DNA of 64,000 nt. Source: Moritella dasanensis ArB 0140. Lineage in GTDB: Bacteria > Pseudomonadota > Gammaproteobacteria > Enterobacterales > Moritellaceae. A program made the position numbers and the translations under genes. Under the pieces are notes generated by a model. It did no database searches. It saw nothing but the letters and a program-made list of their open reading frames with translations, and had not been told where the DNA came from. The stretch spans positions 62,001-126,000 of the forward strand of contig NZ_AKXQ01000008.1 in assembly GCF_000276805.1 (NCBI RefSeq), in the 5' to 3' direction. Shown here one piece after another: positions 9,229 through 17,450 of the stretch (the first letter of the stretch is position 1; the number at the start of each line of letters is the position of its first letter).

Positions 9229-9753
9229 TTACTGATCTTGATTAGCTTTCACATGACCTTCATTTAAATGCACAATATCAATCATATCGTCGCCAGAAAT
9301 ATCAAATGCTTTACCAAAACCTTTCACAAAACGGCCTTTTTCAGGTGTTAATTGATAAAGGTTAAAGTCTTTAAGACCAGCTAAATTATCAATGATGTCA
9401 CCAAAACGTTGGCTTAAATCTAAGATTGCTTGCTGACCAATAGTCGAGTTTTTTGCTATTAATTTTGCTGTAGTATCAAACGTTAAGCGGCGGCGAGTAT
9501 ACAACTGCTTAGAATTACTTTCATCTTCGATAAGCATGATTGATACATTTTGTGAGTGTTTTAAATTCTGTCCGTGTTGAGCAACATCACTAACCAAAAT
9601 ATAAAAACCGGCTTTATTGTAAGTGAACGGTGCATAACTCACATGTGGCATGCCTGAAGATAGCGTTGCCATTTGCAGGGTTTTACATTGCTGCTTAAAT
9701 TCTTGAATTTCAGGGCTGATGCGATTTTCGATGCGTTGTTGTTTAGTGATCAT
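9229..9753 (-). CDS. hutZ: HutZ/HugZ heme-handling enzyme
   Basis: Cytoplasmic split-barrel protein of 174 residues, related to Vibrio HutZ and Helicobacter HugZ, which bind heme and degrade it to free iron. Typical blocks are ISPEIQEFKQQCKTLQMAT near the N-terminus, HVSYAPF, and KGRFVKGFGKAFDISGDD near the end. A longer in-frame reading exists upstream, but the ATG at 9753 has a GGAG Shine-Dalgarno and gives the family's usual length. The ATG overlaps the hutX stop (ATGA), which indicates translational coupling. Confidence 0.92.
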   Translation of the reverse strand: MITKQQRIENRISPEIQEFKQQCKTLQMATLSSGMPHVSYAPFTYNKAGFYILVSDVAQHGQNLKHSQNVSIMLIEDESNSKQLYTRRRLTFDTTAKLIAKNSTIGQQAILDLSQRFGDIIDNLAGLKDFNLYQLTPEKGRFVKGFGKAFDISGDDMIDIVHLNEGHVKANQDQ

Positions 9754-10286
9754 TGTTGTAACTCCGTTTGGATACTTAATTTTTGCTTTAAAGTGGTAAA
9801 TGCTGATACTTGCTCTGGAAATAGTTGTCTGGTTTTGTCTCGGCCTAAGTAAACTTTGAAAACGCACTGGCCTTGTTGGGTATAGAAGCCAATGTAATGA
9901 CTTTCCATGCCTCTAAATGGTTTGCTGACAAAGGCTATATTGGCGACCTGATCAATTTTCAAATGTCCGTGTAGACCTTCTTTTCCCATTATATTGTAAT
10001 AACCATGTCCGACTTTGCCATTTGGAAAGGGGTTTTTGAATTCGAATATTGACCCACAAGAATGCACTATTGTTGTGACCTTTCCCCAGCTTGGTAACAC
10101 ACTCAATACTTGTTCACAATATTGACCTGCGACCTGCATTACTTGTGTTTTAGGCAGTGCAAATGTGACTTCACCTTCAGTTAAATCGAGCTGCTGAGCC
10201 ATGGATGAAACCGGAATTCCGTCATCTTCTGCCATTAATGCTGTGATAGAAGCGATTACCTGCTGTTGTGTAGTGTGCTGATACAT
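9750..10286 (-). CDS. hutX: HutX cytosolic heme carrier
   Basis: A 178-residue protein of the HutX/HuvX family, which binds heme in the cytosol and passes it to HutZ. Recognisable blocks are GKVTTIVHSCGSIFEFKNPFP, GYYNIMGKEGLHGHLK and FRGMESHYIGFY. The start at 10286 (MYQHTTQQQ) gives the family length; the 41-codon in-frame extension upstream would run through the probable promoter and Fur-box region. It is the first gene of the leftward operon and overlaps hutZ by 4 bp. Confidence 0.9.
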   Translation of the reverse strand: MYQHTTQQQVIASITALMAEDDGIPVSSMAQQLDLTEGEVTFALPKTQVMQVAGQYCEQVLSVLPSWGKVTTIVHSCGSIFEFKNPFPNGKVGHGYYNIMGKEGLHGHLKIDQVANIAFVSKPFRGMESHYIGFYTQQGQCVFKVYLGRDKTRQLFPEQVSAFTTLKQKLSIQTELQQ

Positions 10287-10341
10287 AGTGATTAAGTTAT
10301 CAATTATAAAATGATGTGGACATAATACGGAATGAAAAGGT

Positions 10342-10374
10342 AAATGCAAATGATAATGGATCTTATTTGCATTT
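10342..10374. promoter_or_regulatory. Fur-box-like palindrome in the divergent hut/ton promoter
   Basis: A perfect 10-bp inverted repeat (AAATGCAAAT at 10342-10351, ATTTGCATTT at 10365-10374) encloses GATAATGGATCTT. The stretch GCAAATGATAATGGATCTT matches 12 of 19 positions of the classical Fur consensus. It lies between the divergent hutX and tonB genes, where one iron-responsive site could control both operons. The palindrome is seen; Fur binding is inferred. Confidence 0.7.
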
Positions 10375-10444
10375 GGGTGTTTTTGTGGCATCATAGCCGC
10401 AATTAACAACGCGCTTTATCTTGTTTAAATCATTAAGGATCAAA

Positions 10445-11203
10445 ATGAATCTCAAAAGATATGTCGTATTTACTTCGCTTTCTCTTTTAATTCATGGCGT
10501 TGCATTTTCATCCATGCCAAATCAAGAACAAATGATCACCATATCATTGGATGATAAATCGCAACAAACCAATAATAGCGTGCAATTTATTGCAGTGAGT
10601 AAACCTAAGGTAGCTGAAAAGGCTAAGCCCAAAAAAAAGCCCAAAATTAAAGCAAAAACTGAAGTTGAAATTGAAAAATTAGTAAAGGTGAAACCTAAGC
10701 CTAAACCTAAACCCAAACCCAAAGTAAAGCCAAAAGTTGATAAATTAGTCGCAGTTAAAGTAAAGCCAAAGCAACTGCCAGAAACCAAACCAGTCATTCA
10801 AGACAAGCAATCAGCCGTGGTAGAAAAAGAGGCGAAGGTCGTACCTGAATTAACCGCTGAAATAACACCGACAGTGAGCAATAGAAGCGAGATTATTAGC
10901 AGTCAATCGAGTAAAGCAATGCCCAAGTTAATCGCTAAACCTAAATTTAAAGTCAAACCAACGGCCATTAAATATCCAAGATTAGCCAAACGAAAGAACT
11001 TAGAAGGAGAAGCGTTAATCGAAGTGTGGCTGGATAAAAATGGCAAGCAAATTAAGCAACGGCTGCTGGATTCTACTGGTTATAGTTTGCTTGATGACGC
11101 CGCGCTAAAAACAATTGCGGCTTGGCAGTTTGCTGAACAAAAAACAGCAGGACAGGCATACGCGTACCGTTTGCAAATACCCATTAGATTTAAATTGGAT
11201 TAG
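10445..11203 (+). CDS. tonB: TonB energy transducer
   Basis: Spans the periplasm and passes proton-motive-force energy from ExbB-ExbD to outer-membrane receptors. The 252-residue protein has an N-terminal signal anchor (YVVFTSLSLLIHGVAF), a long Lys/Pro-rich spacer with repeated KPK units (about 55-115), and a C-terminal TonB fold (IKYPRLAKRKNLEGEALIEVWLDKNG, then DDAALKTIAAWQF). The ATG at 10445 has AAGGAT 4 nt upstream and is preferred over a TTG at 10421. It heads the operon with exbB, exbD and hutBCD and is divergent from hutX. Confidence 0.93.
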   Translation: MNLKRYVVFTSLSLLIHGVAFSSMPNQEQMITISLDDKSQQTNNSVQFIAVSKPKVAEKAKPKKKPKIKAKTEVEIEKLVKVKPKPKPKPKPKVKPKVDKLVAVKVKPKQLPETKPVIQDKQSAVVEKEAKVVPELTAEITPTVSNRSEIISSQSSKAMPKLIAKPKFKVKPTAIKYPRLAKRKNLEGEALIEVWLDKNGKQIKQRLLDSTGYSLLDDAALKTIAAWQFAEQKTAGQAYAYRLQIPIRFKLD

Positions 11204-11206
11204 ATA

Positions 11207-11926
11207 ATGAATTTTTTTAATAACTTATACGCGCAATTAGGTCTGATGACTTGGCCATTAACGCTCATGTCATGTGTGGTATTGCTGATTATTTTAGAGC
11301 GTCTTCTTTACTTATCAATGAATTCACGTTCAAACAGTCAGCGATTAATTAAGGCTTTATATCAGCAACAGAATATCGACGGTAACTATTTTGAAAGCAC
11401 CGCTCGGCAATTACTGAAAAGTAATAATACCTTTGAAAAAGGGGCTGGAATACTGCTTATGCACCACGATCATGCTAAGAATTTAAGAGAAGAAACAGTA
11501 TCGCTGTGGTTGCATAAACAACGTCGTAATTACGGTTCGGGTTTAAAGATATTATCAATCATTGGCATGATAGCACCGCTTATTGGCTTGCTTGGTACTG
11601 TACTTGGTTTAATAAAAATGTTTAAAGACTTAGCATTAACACAGGGCACTATTGAACCCGCTTTACTCGCTGATGGTCTCGGTTTAGCAATGGCGACCAC
11701 TGCCGCGGGTTTATTAATTGCATTGCCTGCAATCCTCGGCTCGCAGTTACTGCATTTATGGGCGGACAATATCATGGCCAAAGTAGAGCATGCATTGAAC
11801 CATTGTAATCTGTTTTTAGAAGGCGTTTATGTTGATCAGCATAGGGTTGAACAATATAAGGTCGACCATATTAAAGGTGATTTGCATAAAATTAAAACAA
11901 CCAGCAATGGCGGTAATAAACGATGA
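11207..11926 (+). CDS. exbB: ExbB proton channel subunit
   Basis: Inner-membrane MotA/TolQ/ExbB family protein of 239 residues that forms the proton channel with ExbD and energises TonB. Three hydrophobic segments are visible: near residues 12-32 (WPLTLMSCVVLLIILERLLY), near 113-137 (LSIIGMIAPLIGLLGTVLGLIKMF) and near 150-180 (ADGLGLAMATTAAGLLIALPAI). The last two carry the conserved family motifs. It starts 3 bp after tonB and overlaps exbD by 4 bp. Confidence 0.93.
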   Translation: MNFFNNLYAQLGLMTWPLTLMSCVVLLIILERLLYLSMNSRSNSQRLIKALYQQQNIDGNYFESTARQLLKSNNTFEKGAGILLMHHDHAKNLREETVSLWLHKQRRNYGSGLKILSIIGMIAPLIGLLGTVLGLIKMFKDLALTQGTIEPALLADGLGLAMATTAAGLLIALPAILGSQLLHLWADNIMAKVEHALNHCNLFLEGVYVDQHRVEQYKVDHIKGDLHKIKTTSNGGNKR

Positions 11927-12342
11927 TCAGTGCTGGCGACAATAGCAACTTCACTGACTATAAACCGGATCTAACGCCACTGTTAGATATCATCTTTATT
12001 GTCATGGTTTTCTTGTTGCTCACTGCAAATATCAGCATTAAAAGCTTAGCGGTGGACGTGCCCGTTACTGACGAAACGGCGGTGTTAAATCAGACGGATA
12101 CCAAGGTGATTGCTATCAGTATTTTGGCACAAGCCGACGAGTGGGGCATTGATGACAACAAGATCTCAGATTGGGATTCGTTTAAACAACAATTGTTAAT
12201 CCGCCATAAGGACGCGCCAGAACACACCATTTTGATTACCGCTGATAAATCGGCGCCAATAGACAAGATGATGAAAATATTAGCATTTTTAAAAAATAAC
12301 GATGTAACTAAAATTAACGTAATGATGGAAGAAGATAGCTAA
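11923..12342 (+). CDS. exbD: ExbD/TolR-family subunit
   Basis: A 139-residue partner of ExbB with one transmembrane helix and a periplasmic domain. The helix region LTPLLDIIFIVMVFLLLTA holds the conserved Asp (LLD), the protonatable residue of the channel. The periplasmic part ends in TILITADKSAPIDKMMKILAFL, typical of the family. ATGA overlap with exbB; hutB starts 1 bp after its stop. Confidence 0.93.
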   Translation: MISAGDNSNFTDYKPDLTPLLDIIFIVMVFLLLTANISIKSLAVDVPVTDETAVLNQTDTKVIAISILAQADEWGIDDNKISDWDSFKQQLLIRHKDAPEHTILITADKSAPIDKMMKILAFLKNNDVTKINVMMEEDS

Positions 12343-12343
12343 T

Positions 12344-13273
12344 ATGAAAAAATCAATAATAGGTATAAGCGTGGTGATGAGTTTAAGCATGCTGTTAAGT
12401 TTTACCGCCGCTGCGGAGTCAAGAATGATCAGTGCTGGTTCGAGTGTTACCGAGCTATTTTTTGCACTTAACGCACAAGACAATTTAGTCGCGGTGGATG
12501 TCACCAGCAAGCATTTTAATAAACAGGGAAAATTTGCTCAACTTGGCTATCATCGACAGTTATCTGCTGAAGGTCTGATGGCTCTTGCTCCCACATATTT
12601 GATTGGTTCTGATGAGATGGGGCCAAATTCGACATTAGATTTATTAACAGCCAGTAATGTAAAGGTCATCACTGTACCGAGTGGTAATACTTTGGCAGAT
12701 TTAGATAAACGGATAGATGTGATTGCAGAGCTGACTCATAGCCAAGTACAAGCGAAGCAAGTTAAACGGCAAGCTAAACAAGCCATTCTAGCATTGAAAA
12801 AAAGTACCCCACTAACAGACAAACCCAGTGTATTGTTCTTAATGATCAGTAAAGACAGAGCGGTAACAGCGGCAGGTAAAAATACCTCGATAGATGAAAT
12901 TATTACACTGTCAGGTGCGGTTAATCCAGCAAATAGCGTCATCGAATCTTACAAACCTTTGTCTTATGAAGCGATCATTCAACTGCAGCCTGATTATATC
13001 TTAGTGAGCGATCGTGATTTCTTACCTTATGGCAGTGCCGATAAACTGTCACAAGACTTCCCATTATTAAAAGCCACGCCTGCCGGTGCGAAAGGACAAA
13101 TCGTTGCAGTGCAAGGCAGCGCATTAATTGGTGGCTTTGGTCTTGAAAGCATCGCTCTGGCTAAAACGCTACAGCTTCATTACTCTCAACTTCAATCTCA
13201 ACTTCAATCTCAACTTCAATCTCAGCCTCAATCTCAGCCTCAATCACAATCACAAACCCACGTTCAAGACTGA
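12344..13273 (+). CDS. hutB: Heme ABC transporter periplasmic binding protein
   Basis: Periplasmic-binding protein of the TroA/BtuF-like helical-backbone class, 309 residues. It has a signal peptide (SMLLSFTAAAES) and the usual opening MISAGSSVTELFFAL. The heme role comes from its place between tonB/exbBD and the HutC/HutD genes and opposite hutXZ; by fold alone siderophore or cobalamin binding would be possible. The C-terminus carries an unusual tail of tetrapeptide repeats (QLQS three times, then QPQS twice), encoded by tandem 12-bp DNA repeats at about 13184-13254. The tail is absent from typical family members and looks like repeat expansion. Confidence 0.88.
   Translation: MKKSIIGISVVMSLSMLLSFTAAAESRMISAGSSVTELFFALNAQDNLVAVDVTSKHFNKQGKFAQLGYHRQLSAEGLMALAPTYLIGSDEMGPNSTLDLLTASNVKVITVPSGNTLADLDKRIDVIAELTHSQVQAKQVKRQAKQAILALKKSTPLTDKPSVLFLMISKDRAVTAAGKNTSIDEIITLSGAVNPANSVIESYKPLSYEAIIQLQPDYILVSDRDFLPYGSADKLSQDFPLLKATPAGAKGQIVAVQGSALIGGFGLESIALAKTLQLHYSQLQSQLQSQLQSQPQSQPQSQSQTHVQD
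13184..13254 (+). repeat. 12-bp tandem repeats in the 3' end of hutB
   Basis: About five units of TCTCAACTTCAA / TCTCAGCCTCAA, followed by TCACAA repeats, all in frame. They encode the QLQS/QPQS tail of HutB. Copy number may vary between strains by slipped-strand mispairing. Confidence 0.85.
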
Positions 13274-13280
13274 GGAAAGC

Positions 13281-14336
13281 ATGTTAACGTCTACTTTTTT
13301 TCAAGCAAACAACACCAAGATCTTAATATTTAGCGGCATTGTACTTTTGTATATTGCGATAGTGGCTTCAATTGCCCTTGGGCCAATGGATATTACCTTG
13401 GCACAAAGCATGAGCGCCTTATTACCATCACAATATCGCATTGATTTACCTGCGCATATCGAGTTAGTTATCCAACAAATACGCTTACCACGGACATTGT
13501 TGGCATTGAGTGTGGGGGCCATTCTGGCAATTTGTGGCACCGTAATGCAGGGGTTATTTCGTAATTCGTTAGCAGATCCGGGCATTATCGGTGTGTCTGC
13601 GGGTGCATCTCTGGGCGCGGCAATTGCAATCGTCATGTTTGGTTCGCTTGCTGAATTATATCCGACATTGTTATTATTAGGCGCAGTGCCGCTGTTCTCA
13701 TTTATGGGCGGGGCAATCACGACTATTATCGTTTATCACCTAGGTACAAGCAGCAATGGCACCTCTGTGACCATGATGTTACTTGCCGGTGTAGCGATTA
13801 GTGCACTGGCTGGCGCGGGACTTGGATTGATGAATTATTATGCCGATGACCAAGCGCTAAGAGACCTGTCATTATGGACTATGGGTTCACTGGCTGGTGC
13901 AAATTGGTTGGGTATCGCACTGTCATTTGTCACCCTTATTGTGTTGTTCATTGTGTTTTATAAAGACGCCAATAAGATGGATGCCTTATTGCTCGGTGAG
14001 TCAGAAGCAAAACACCTTGGTATTCGGGTTCAACGTTTAAAAAAGAAGTTAATTTTACTCACTGCAGTGGGGGTCGGGGTGACTGTTTCACTGTCTGGTA
14101 TGATCGGTTTTATTGGCTTAATTGTGCCGCACTTAGGCCGCATGTTAATAGGGCCAAGGCATAAGCTGTTATTACCTGTGTCTATGGTGATTGGTGCGTT
14201 GCTGCTGTTGGTGTCGGACATGATTGCAAGAACCGTTGTTGCACCACTCGACATGCCCGTCGGTATTGTTACTGCGTTAATTGGCGCACCATTTTTTATG
14301 TATTTATTGGTTAAACAAAAAGGGACGCTAGCGTGA
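13281..14336 (+). CDS. hutC: Heme ABC transporter permease
   Basis: FecCD/BtuC-type inner-membrane permease, 351 residues, with about 8-10 hydrophobic helices. Family marks are RLPRTLLALSVGAILAICGTVMQGLFRNSLADPGIIGVSAGA and GMIGFIGLIVPHLGRMLIGP (coupling region). A longer in-frame reading begins inside hutB, but the ATG at 13281 has a GAGGAAAG Shine-Dalgarno and lies 7 bp after the hutB stop. It forms the translocation pore of HutBCD. Its stop overlaps the hutD start. Confidence 0.92.
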   Translation: MLTSTFFQANNTKILIFSGIVLLYIAIVASIALGPMDITLAQSMSALLPSQYRIDLPAHIELVIQQIRLPRTLLALSVGAILAICGTVMQGLFRNSLADPGIIGVSAGASLGAAIAIVMFGSLAELYPTLLLLGAVPLFSFMGGAITTIIVYHLGTSSNGTSVTMMLLAGVAISALAGAGLGLMNYYADDQALRDLSLWTMGSLAGANWLGIALSFVTLIVLFIVFYKDANKMDALLLGESEAKHLGIRVQRLKKKLILLTAVGVGVTVSLSGMIGFIGLIVPHLGRMLIGPRHKLLLPVSMVIGALLLLVSDMIARTVVAPLDMPVGIVTALIGAPFFMYLLVKQKGTLA

Positions 14337-15130
14337 TGAAAAACGTAATATCGATGCACAATGTCACCTTAAGGTTTGGCAATAAAACAGTATTAGACAA
14401 GGTCAACTTAAGCTTTAATGCAGGGCAACTCACCGCAATACTCGGTCCTAATGGCACAGGGAAAAGCTCTTGCTTGAAGGTTATTACGCAAGAATTACCA
14501 TTGAAAAAATCAAAGGATTATGAATTAAGTTACGATAATTTAACTTTATTTGGCGAGTCTGCGAGTCATTGGCAACCCAATGAATTGGCAAAATCGCTTG
14601 GTGTATTACCGCAATCAAGTAACTTAACGTTTAACTTTAGCGTGCAAGAAGTGATTGAGTTAGGTGCTATTCCGCTCGCGGTCTCAACTTTACAACGTGA
14701 TGAAATAGTCAACGCTATGATGAAAAAAGTCGGTGTTAGTCACTTAGCTGACGTCCGATATCCGTTATTATCAGGCGGTGAAAAGCAGCGTGTGCACTTG
14801 GCAAGGGTATTAACGCAGTTATCTGTAGGTGGTGACAAAAAGATTTTATTACTTGATGAGCCAACGGCCGCATTGGATATAGAGTACCAACATAAAGTCT
14901 TAATTTTAGCAAAGCAGTTAGCGCAATCGGGCGCGGCAGTCATCATTGTCATTCATGATTTAAATTTAGCATCACAATACGCGGATAGATTAGTTATCTT
15001 GAATAAAGGCCATATCGTTGCTGATGGGTCGCCTGCTGAGGTTATTACCAAGCAGAATATCAGCAAGGTATACCAACATAATATAACCATTATGGCGCAT
15101 CCTGAAAAAGGTTACCCACTGGTGTTGTAG
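14336..15130 (+). CDS. hutD: Heme ABC transporter ATPase
   Basis: A 264-residue ABC ATPase that powers HutBC. Walker A is GPNGTGKSS (about 36-44), the signature is LSGGEKQR, Walker B is ILLLDEPTAALD, and the switch His is in VIIVIHDLN. The ATG at 14336 shares one base with the hutC stop (TGATG); a GTG one codon earlier is an alternative. It is the last gene of the tonB-exbBD-hutBCD operon and is followed by a strong hairpin. Confidence 0.92.
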   Translation: MKNVISMHNVTLRFGNKTVLDKVNLSFNAGQLTAILGPNGTGKSSCLKVITQELPLKKSKDYELSYDNLTLFGESASHWQPNELAKSLGVLPQSSNLTFNFSVQEVIELGAIPLAVSTLQRDEIVNAMMKKVGVSHLADVRYPLLSGGEKQRVHLARVLTQLSVGGDKKILLLDEPTAALDIEYQHKVLILAKQLAQSGAAVIIVIHDLNLASQYADRLVILNKGHIVADGSPAEVITKQNISKVYQHNITIMAHPEKGYPLVL

Positions 15131-15167
15131 CCGCTTAATGCTTCCAATCAATCAAGTGAATAATATT

Positions 15168-15197
15168 ATGCCGGAGGTTATAAATTACCTCCGGCAT
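15168..15197. terminator. Strong hairpin after hutD
   Basis: ATGCCGGAGGT and ACCTCCGGCAT form a perfect 11-bp stem with an 8-nt loop, 38 bp after the hutD stop. There is no clear T-tract on the + strand, so it may be an mRNA-stabilising 3' hairpin rather than a classical terminator. Confidence 0.6.
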
Positions 15198-15688
15198 TAG
15201 TCTCCGCTATCGTATTTTCTATTCCGATGATTGCCCTATCCCCTTGAATATTTTATTGAACTATAAATCCTCAATTTAACAATCTATATCGTGCTCTGGA
15301 GTTTTCAATATGAGCATTTTTAATCATGGCCTTACTTCATCATGTTGTGAGCCAGTACTGGCGACCCCTTCACTGTTTTCATCGTATGAATAGACTATAA
15401 TTGAGTGTTAACACAACGCGATGGTATTACATGTTTGGTGGTGAATCTAACATCTATACATAGCTTGTATTGAGTGATTAAGGTATACAATTAAAGTGTT
15501 CTATATCAGCCGGTTGGTTGTTAATTAGCATTAATAAGCCTCATTCATTAAATTCTGGGTGTGCAGAGTGGTATTTTACTGCTCAGCTTGATCTGGATAT
15601 GCTAAGTTTCGATATGTAAATGGACTTTATTATAAGTCAAAATCTGTATCTGTGTTCTCATTGCTATTATTTGGTGTTTCAAATTATT
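15198..15688. other. Intergenic region, about 490 bp, no gene seen
   Basis: AT-rich DNA between the hut operon and the DUF481 gene. No credible ORF, RNA gene or clear regulatory palindrome was recognised. It presumably holds the promoter of the DUF481 gene. Confidence 0.5.
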
Positions 15689-16804
15689 ATGAATTATGCT
15701 TATCCCATTGCTTCTTTTATTACAGCTCTGAGTATGACGAGCCCGAGCTTTGCTCAACTTTCCACTCTGTCATCCAATGATGTGCCTTTGCCTATTACTA
15801 TCAAAGCGACAGATGATTGGGTTCAACTGATTTCAGGCGAAACGCTCAAAGGCGAACTAATCGGTACGATTGAGAAAAGTCAAAACTCTTTCGATCAAAC
15901 GATTGAGTTTGATAGTGATGACCTTGGTGATCAGGAAATTGATTTAGAAGATATCAAAACCTTGAAAACCGCACGTTCATTCAAGGTATTACTGAACTCT
16001 GGTGAAGTGCATACAGGCTCTCTTTTAATCACAGGAGATACCTTAATCATCAGTAATAAAATTCAAACTCGGGTGCCGGTCAACCAAGTCGTTTCTATTT
16101 ATCGAGGCGTCGATACCGAGCGAGAGAATTGGGACGTTGATTTTTTTATCGGTGCGAATTTTAGTAAAGGTAATACTGATGAATTGTCCATCGCGACGAG
16201 TATTGATGCTGAACGTAAAACAGTCAAATCAAGAGTGCTATTACGATACGCCAGTAATATAGCGGAAAGCGCTGGTGAAAATACCGCTAAAAACCACATC
16301 GTCGATGGGTCGTATGACATAAACTTAAGCCCTCGTCTCTTTCTCAGACCTATAAAAATGACGCTTGATAGCGATAAATTTCAAAATATTGCCTATCGTA
16401 TTAATGGCTCTATGCAGGTTGGTTATTTTCTATTCACGCAATCAAATTTTGAATGGGACGTGTCGCTCGGACCAGGTATTCAATATACGCACTTTGACAC
16501 AGTGCAAGAGGGCGACTCTGATGATGAAATGAGCCCTACCGTATTATTTAGTTCTAAAATAGACTATGAATTATTTGAAAACGTAGACCTTAGCCATACT
16601 TACGATTTTAACTGGTCCACACACTCAGCTGGTGGGATGAGACACACTAATAACTTAGGCTTAGATATTGAAATGATAGAAGACTTGGATTTTAGTATTA
16701 AACTTGTATGGGATCATCTTTCTAATCCAAAAGCTAATTCAAGTGATATAACCCCACAGAAAGACGACTGTAAACTGAATTTCGGGCTATCGTTTGCTTT
16801 TTAA
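15689..16804 (+). CDS. DUF481 (YdiY-like) outer-membrane protein
   Basis: A 371-residue DUF481 protein, the family called salt-induced outer-membrane proteins; the biochemical role is unknown. It has a signal peptide (MNYAYPIASFITALSMTSPSFAQ), then an N-terminal domain with two SGE-type beta motifs (LISGETLKGELIG, LLNSGEVHTGSLLI). The C-terminal DUF481 barrel starts near NWDVDFFIGANFSKGNTDELS and ends in Phe (GLSFAF), as outer-membrane barrels do. I start at the internal ATG because the 23 extra upstream codons would break the signal peptide; neither start has a strong Shine-Dalgarno. Monocistronic by layout. Confidence 0.82.
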   Translation: MNYAYPIASFITALSMTSPSFAQLSTLSSNDVPLPITIKATDDWVQLISGETLKGELIGTIEKSQNSFDQTIEFDSDDLGDQEIDLEDIKTLKTARSFKVLLNSGEVHTGSLLITGDTLIISNKIQTRVPVNQVVSIYRGVDTERENWDVDFFIGANFSKGNTDELSIATSIDAERKTVKSRVLLRYASNIAESAGENTAKNHIVDGSYDINLSPRLFLRPIKMTLDSDKFQNIAYRINGSMQVGYFLFTQSNFEWDVSLGPGIQYTHFDTVQEGDSDDEMSPTVLFSSKIDYELFENVDLSHTYDFNWSTHSAGGMRHTNNLGLDIEMIEDLDFSIKLVWDHLSNPKANSSDITPQKDDCKLNFGLSFAF

Positions 16805-16916
16805 TTACGTCTCACTTAGCTGTCACAGTCCAACGCCCAAACGTTAACCACATGTTACATTCTTTGCGATATGTTATAGATTTATGTACACTCCATACAA
16901 ATCTATAGAGTATCGT

Positions 16917-17267
16917 ATGAAACACAGTTCTTATTTTAAAAAATCAATGTTGCTTGCTAGCCTACTCAGTTGGGTTTTAGTGACGCTAATGCCTGTGCTT
17001 AACGCCAATAATAGCGTGGGTGTATGGGCAACGTTGTGTACCGTCAATGGACTGGAACTGGTTCAGATCGAAGAAGGTAAACCTCAAACTCACGAGGGTA
17101 AACCCTGCCCATTCAGCCATTTTTCTTCTTTTCATGACTTCGCATTATTAACCGCGCCAACATTGGTCGGCGTTAGCTTTTCAATCCAAGAACATTATTC
17201 GTTTTTAGCGCATAGCCTGCGCTATCAATGGCAAGTACCTCGCGCACCACCCGCAGTCCTTTCTTAA
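16917..17267 (+). CDS. DUF2946-like small membrane/secreted protein
   Basis: A 116-residue protein with an N-terminal hydrophobic helix (MLLASLLSWVLVTLMPVL), a short region with two cysteines (WATLCTVNG and GKPCPFSHF), and a C-terminal RAPP motif. This layout is that of DUF2946, small proteins often next to PepSY or metal-uptake genes in proteobacteria. The function is unknown; metal binding by the Cys/His pair is a guess. The ATG at 16917 is chosen over an upstream in-frame ATG because it places the helix near the N-terminus. The PepSY gene follows 183 bp downstream. Confidence 0.65.
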   Translation: MKHSSYFKKSMLLASLLSWVLVTLMPVLNANNSVGVWATLCTVNGLELVQIEEGKPQTHEGKPCPFSHFSSFHDFALLTAPTLVGVSFSIQEHYSFLAHSLRYQWQVPRAPPAVLS

Positions 17268-17450
17268 CTTAAATCATCGCTGTACTCGTACTGTTTATTG
17301 CAATCATAACGGTGTTCGAACAGCGGATTCACGTGATCAATATACGGTTAAGCTTTTGCTTTAGCCGGGAATTGATGACGAAAAAATTTAGTTAATATGG
17401 ATGACCATCGTTAATACGATAGGGATTTTGTAGAAAGGAATATACAAAAA

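Noticed and set aside
10522-10797. 91-codon minus-strand ORF opposite tonB
   Set aside because: Its Gly/Leu-rich repeats (LGLGLGLG) are the antisense shadow of the Lys/Pro repeat codons of tonB; no ribosome-binding site.
12344-15130. Cobalamin or siderophore ABC transporter (BtuFCD/FecBCD)
   Set aside because: The fold fits, but linkage to hutX, hutZ, a heme-type receptor and tonB-exbBD favours heme; no cobalamin riboswitch was seen.
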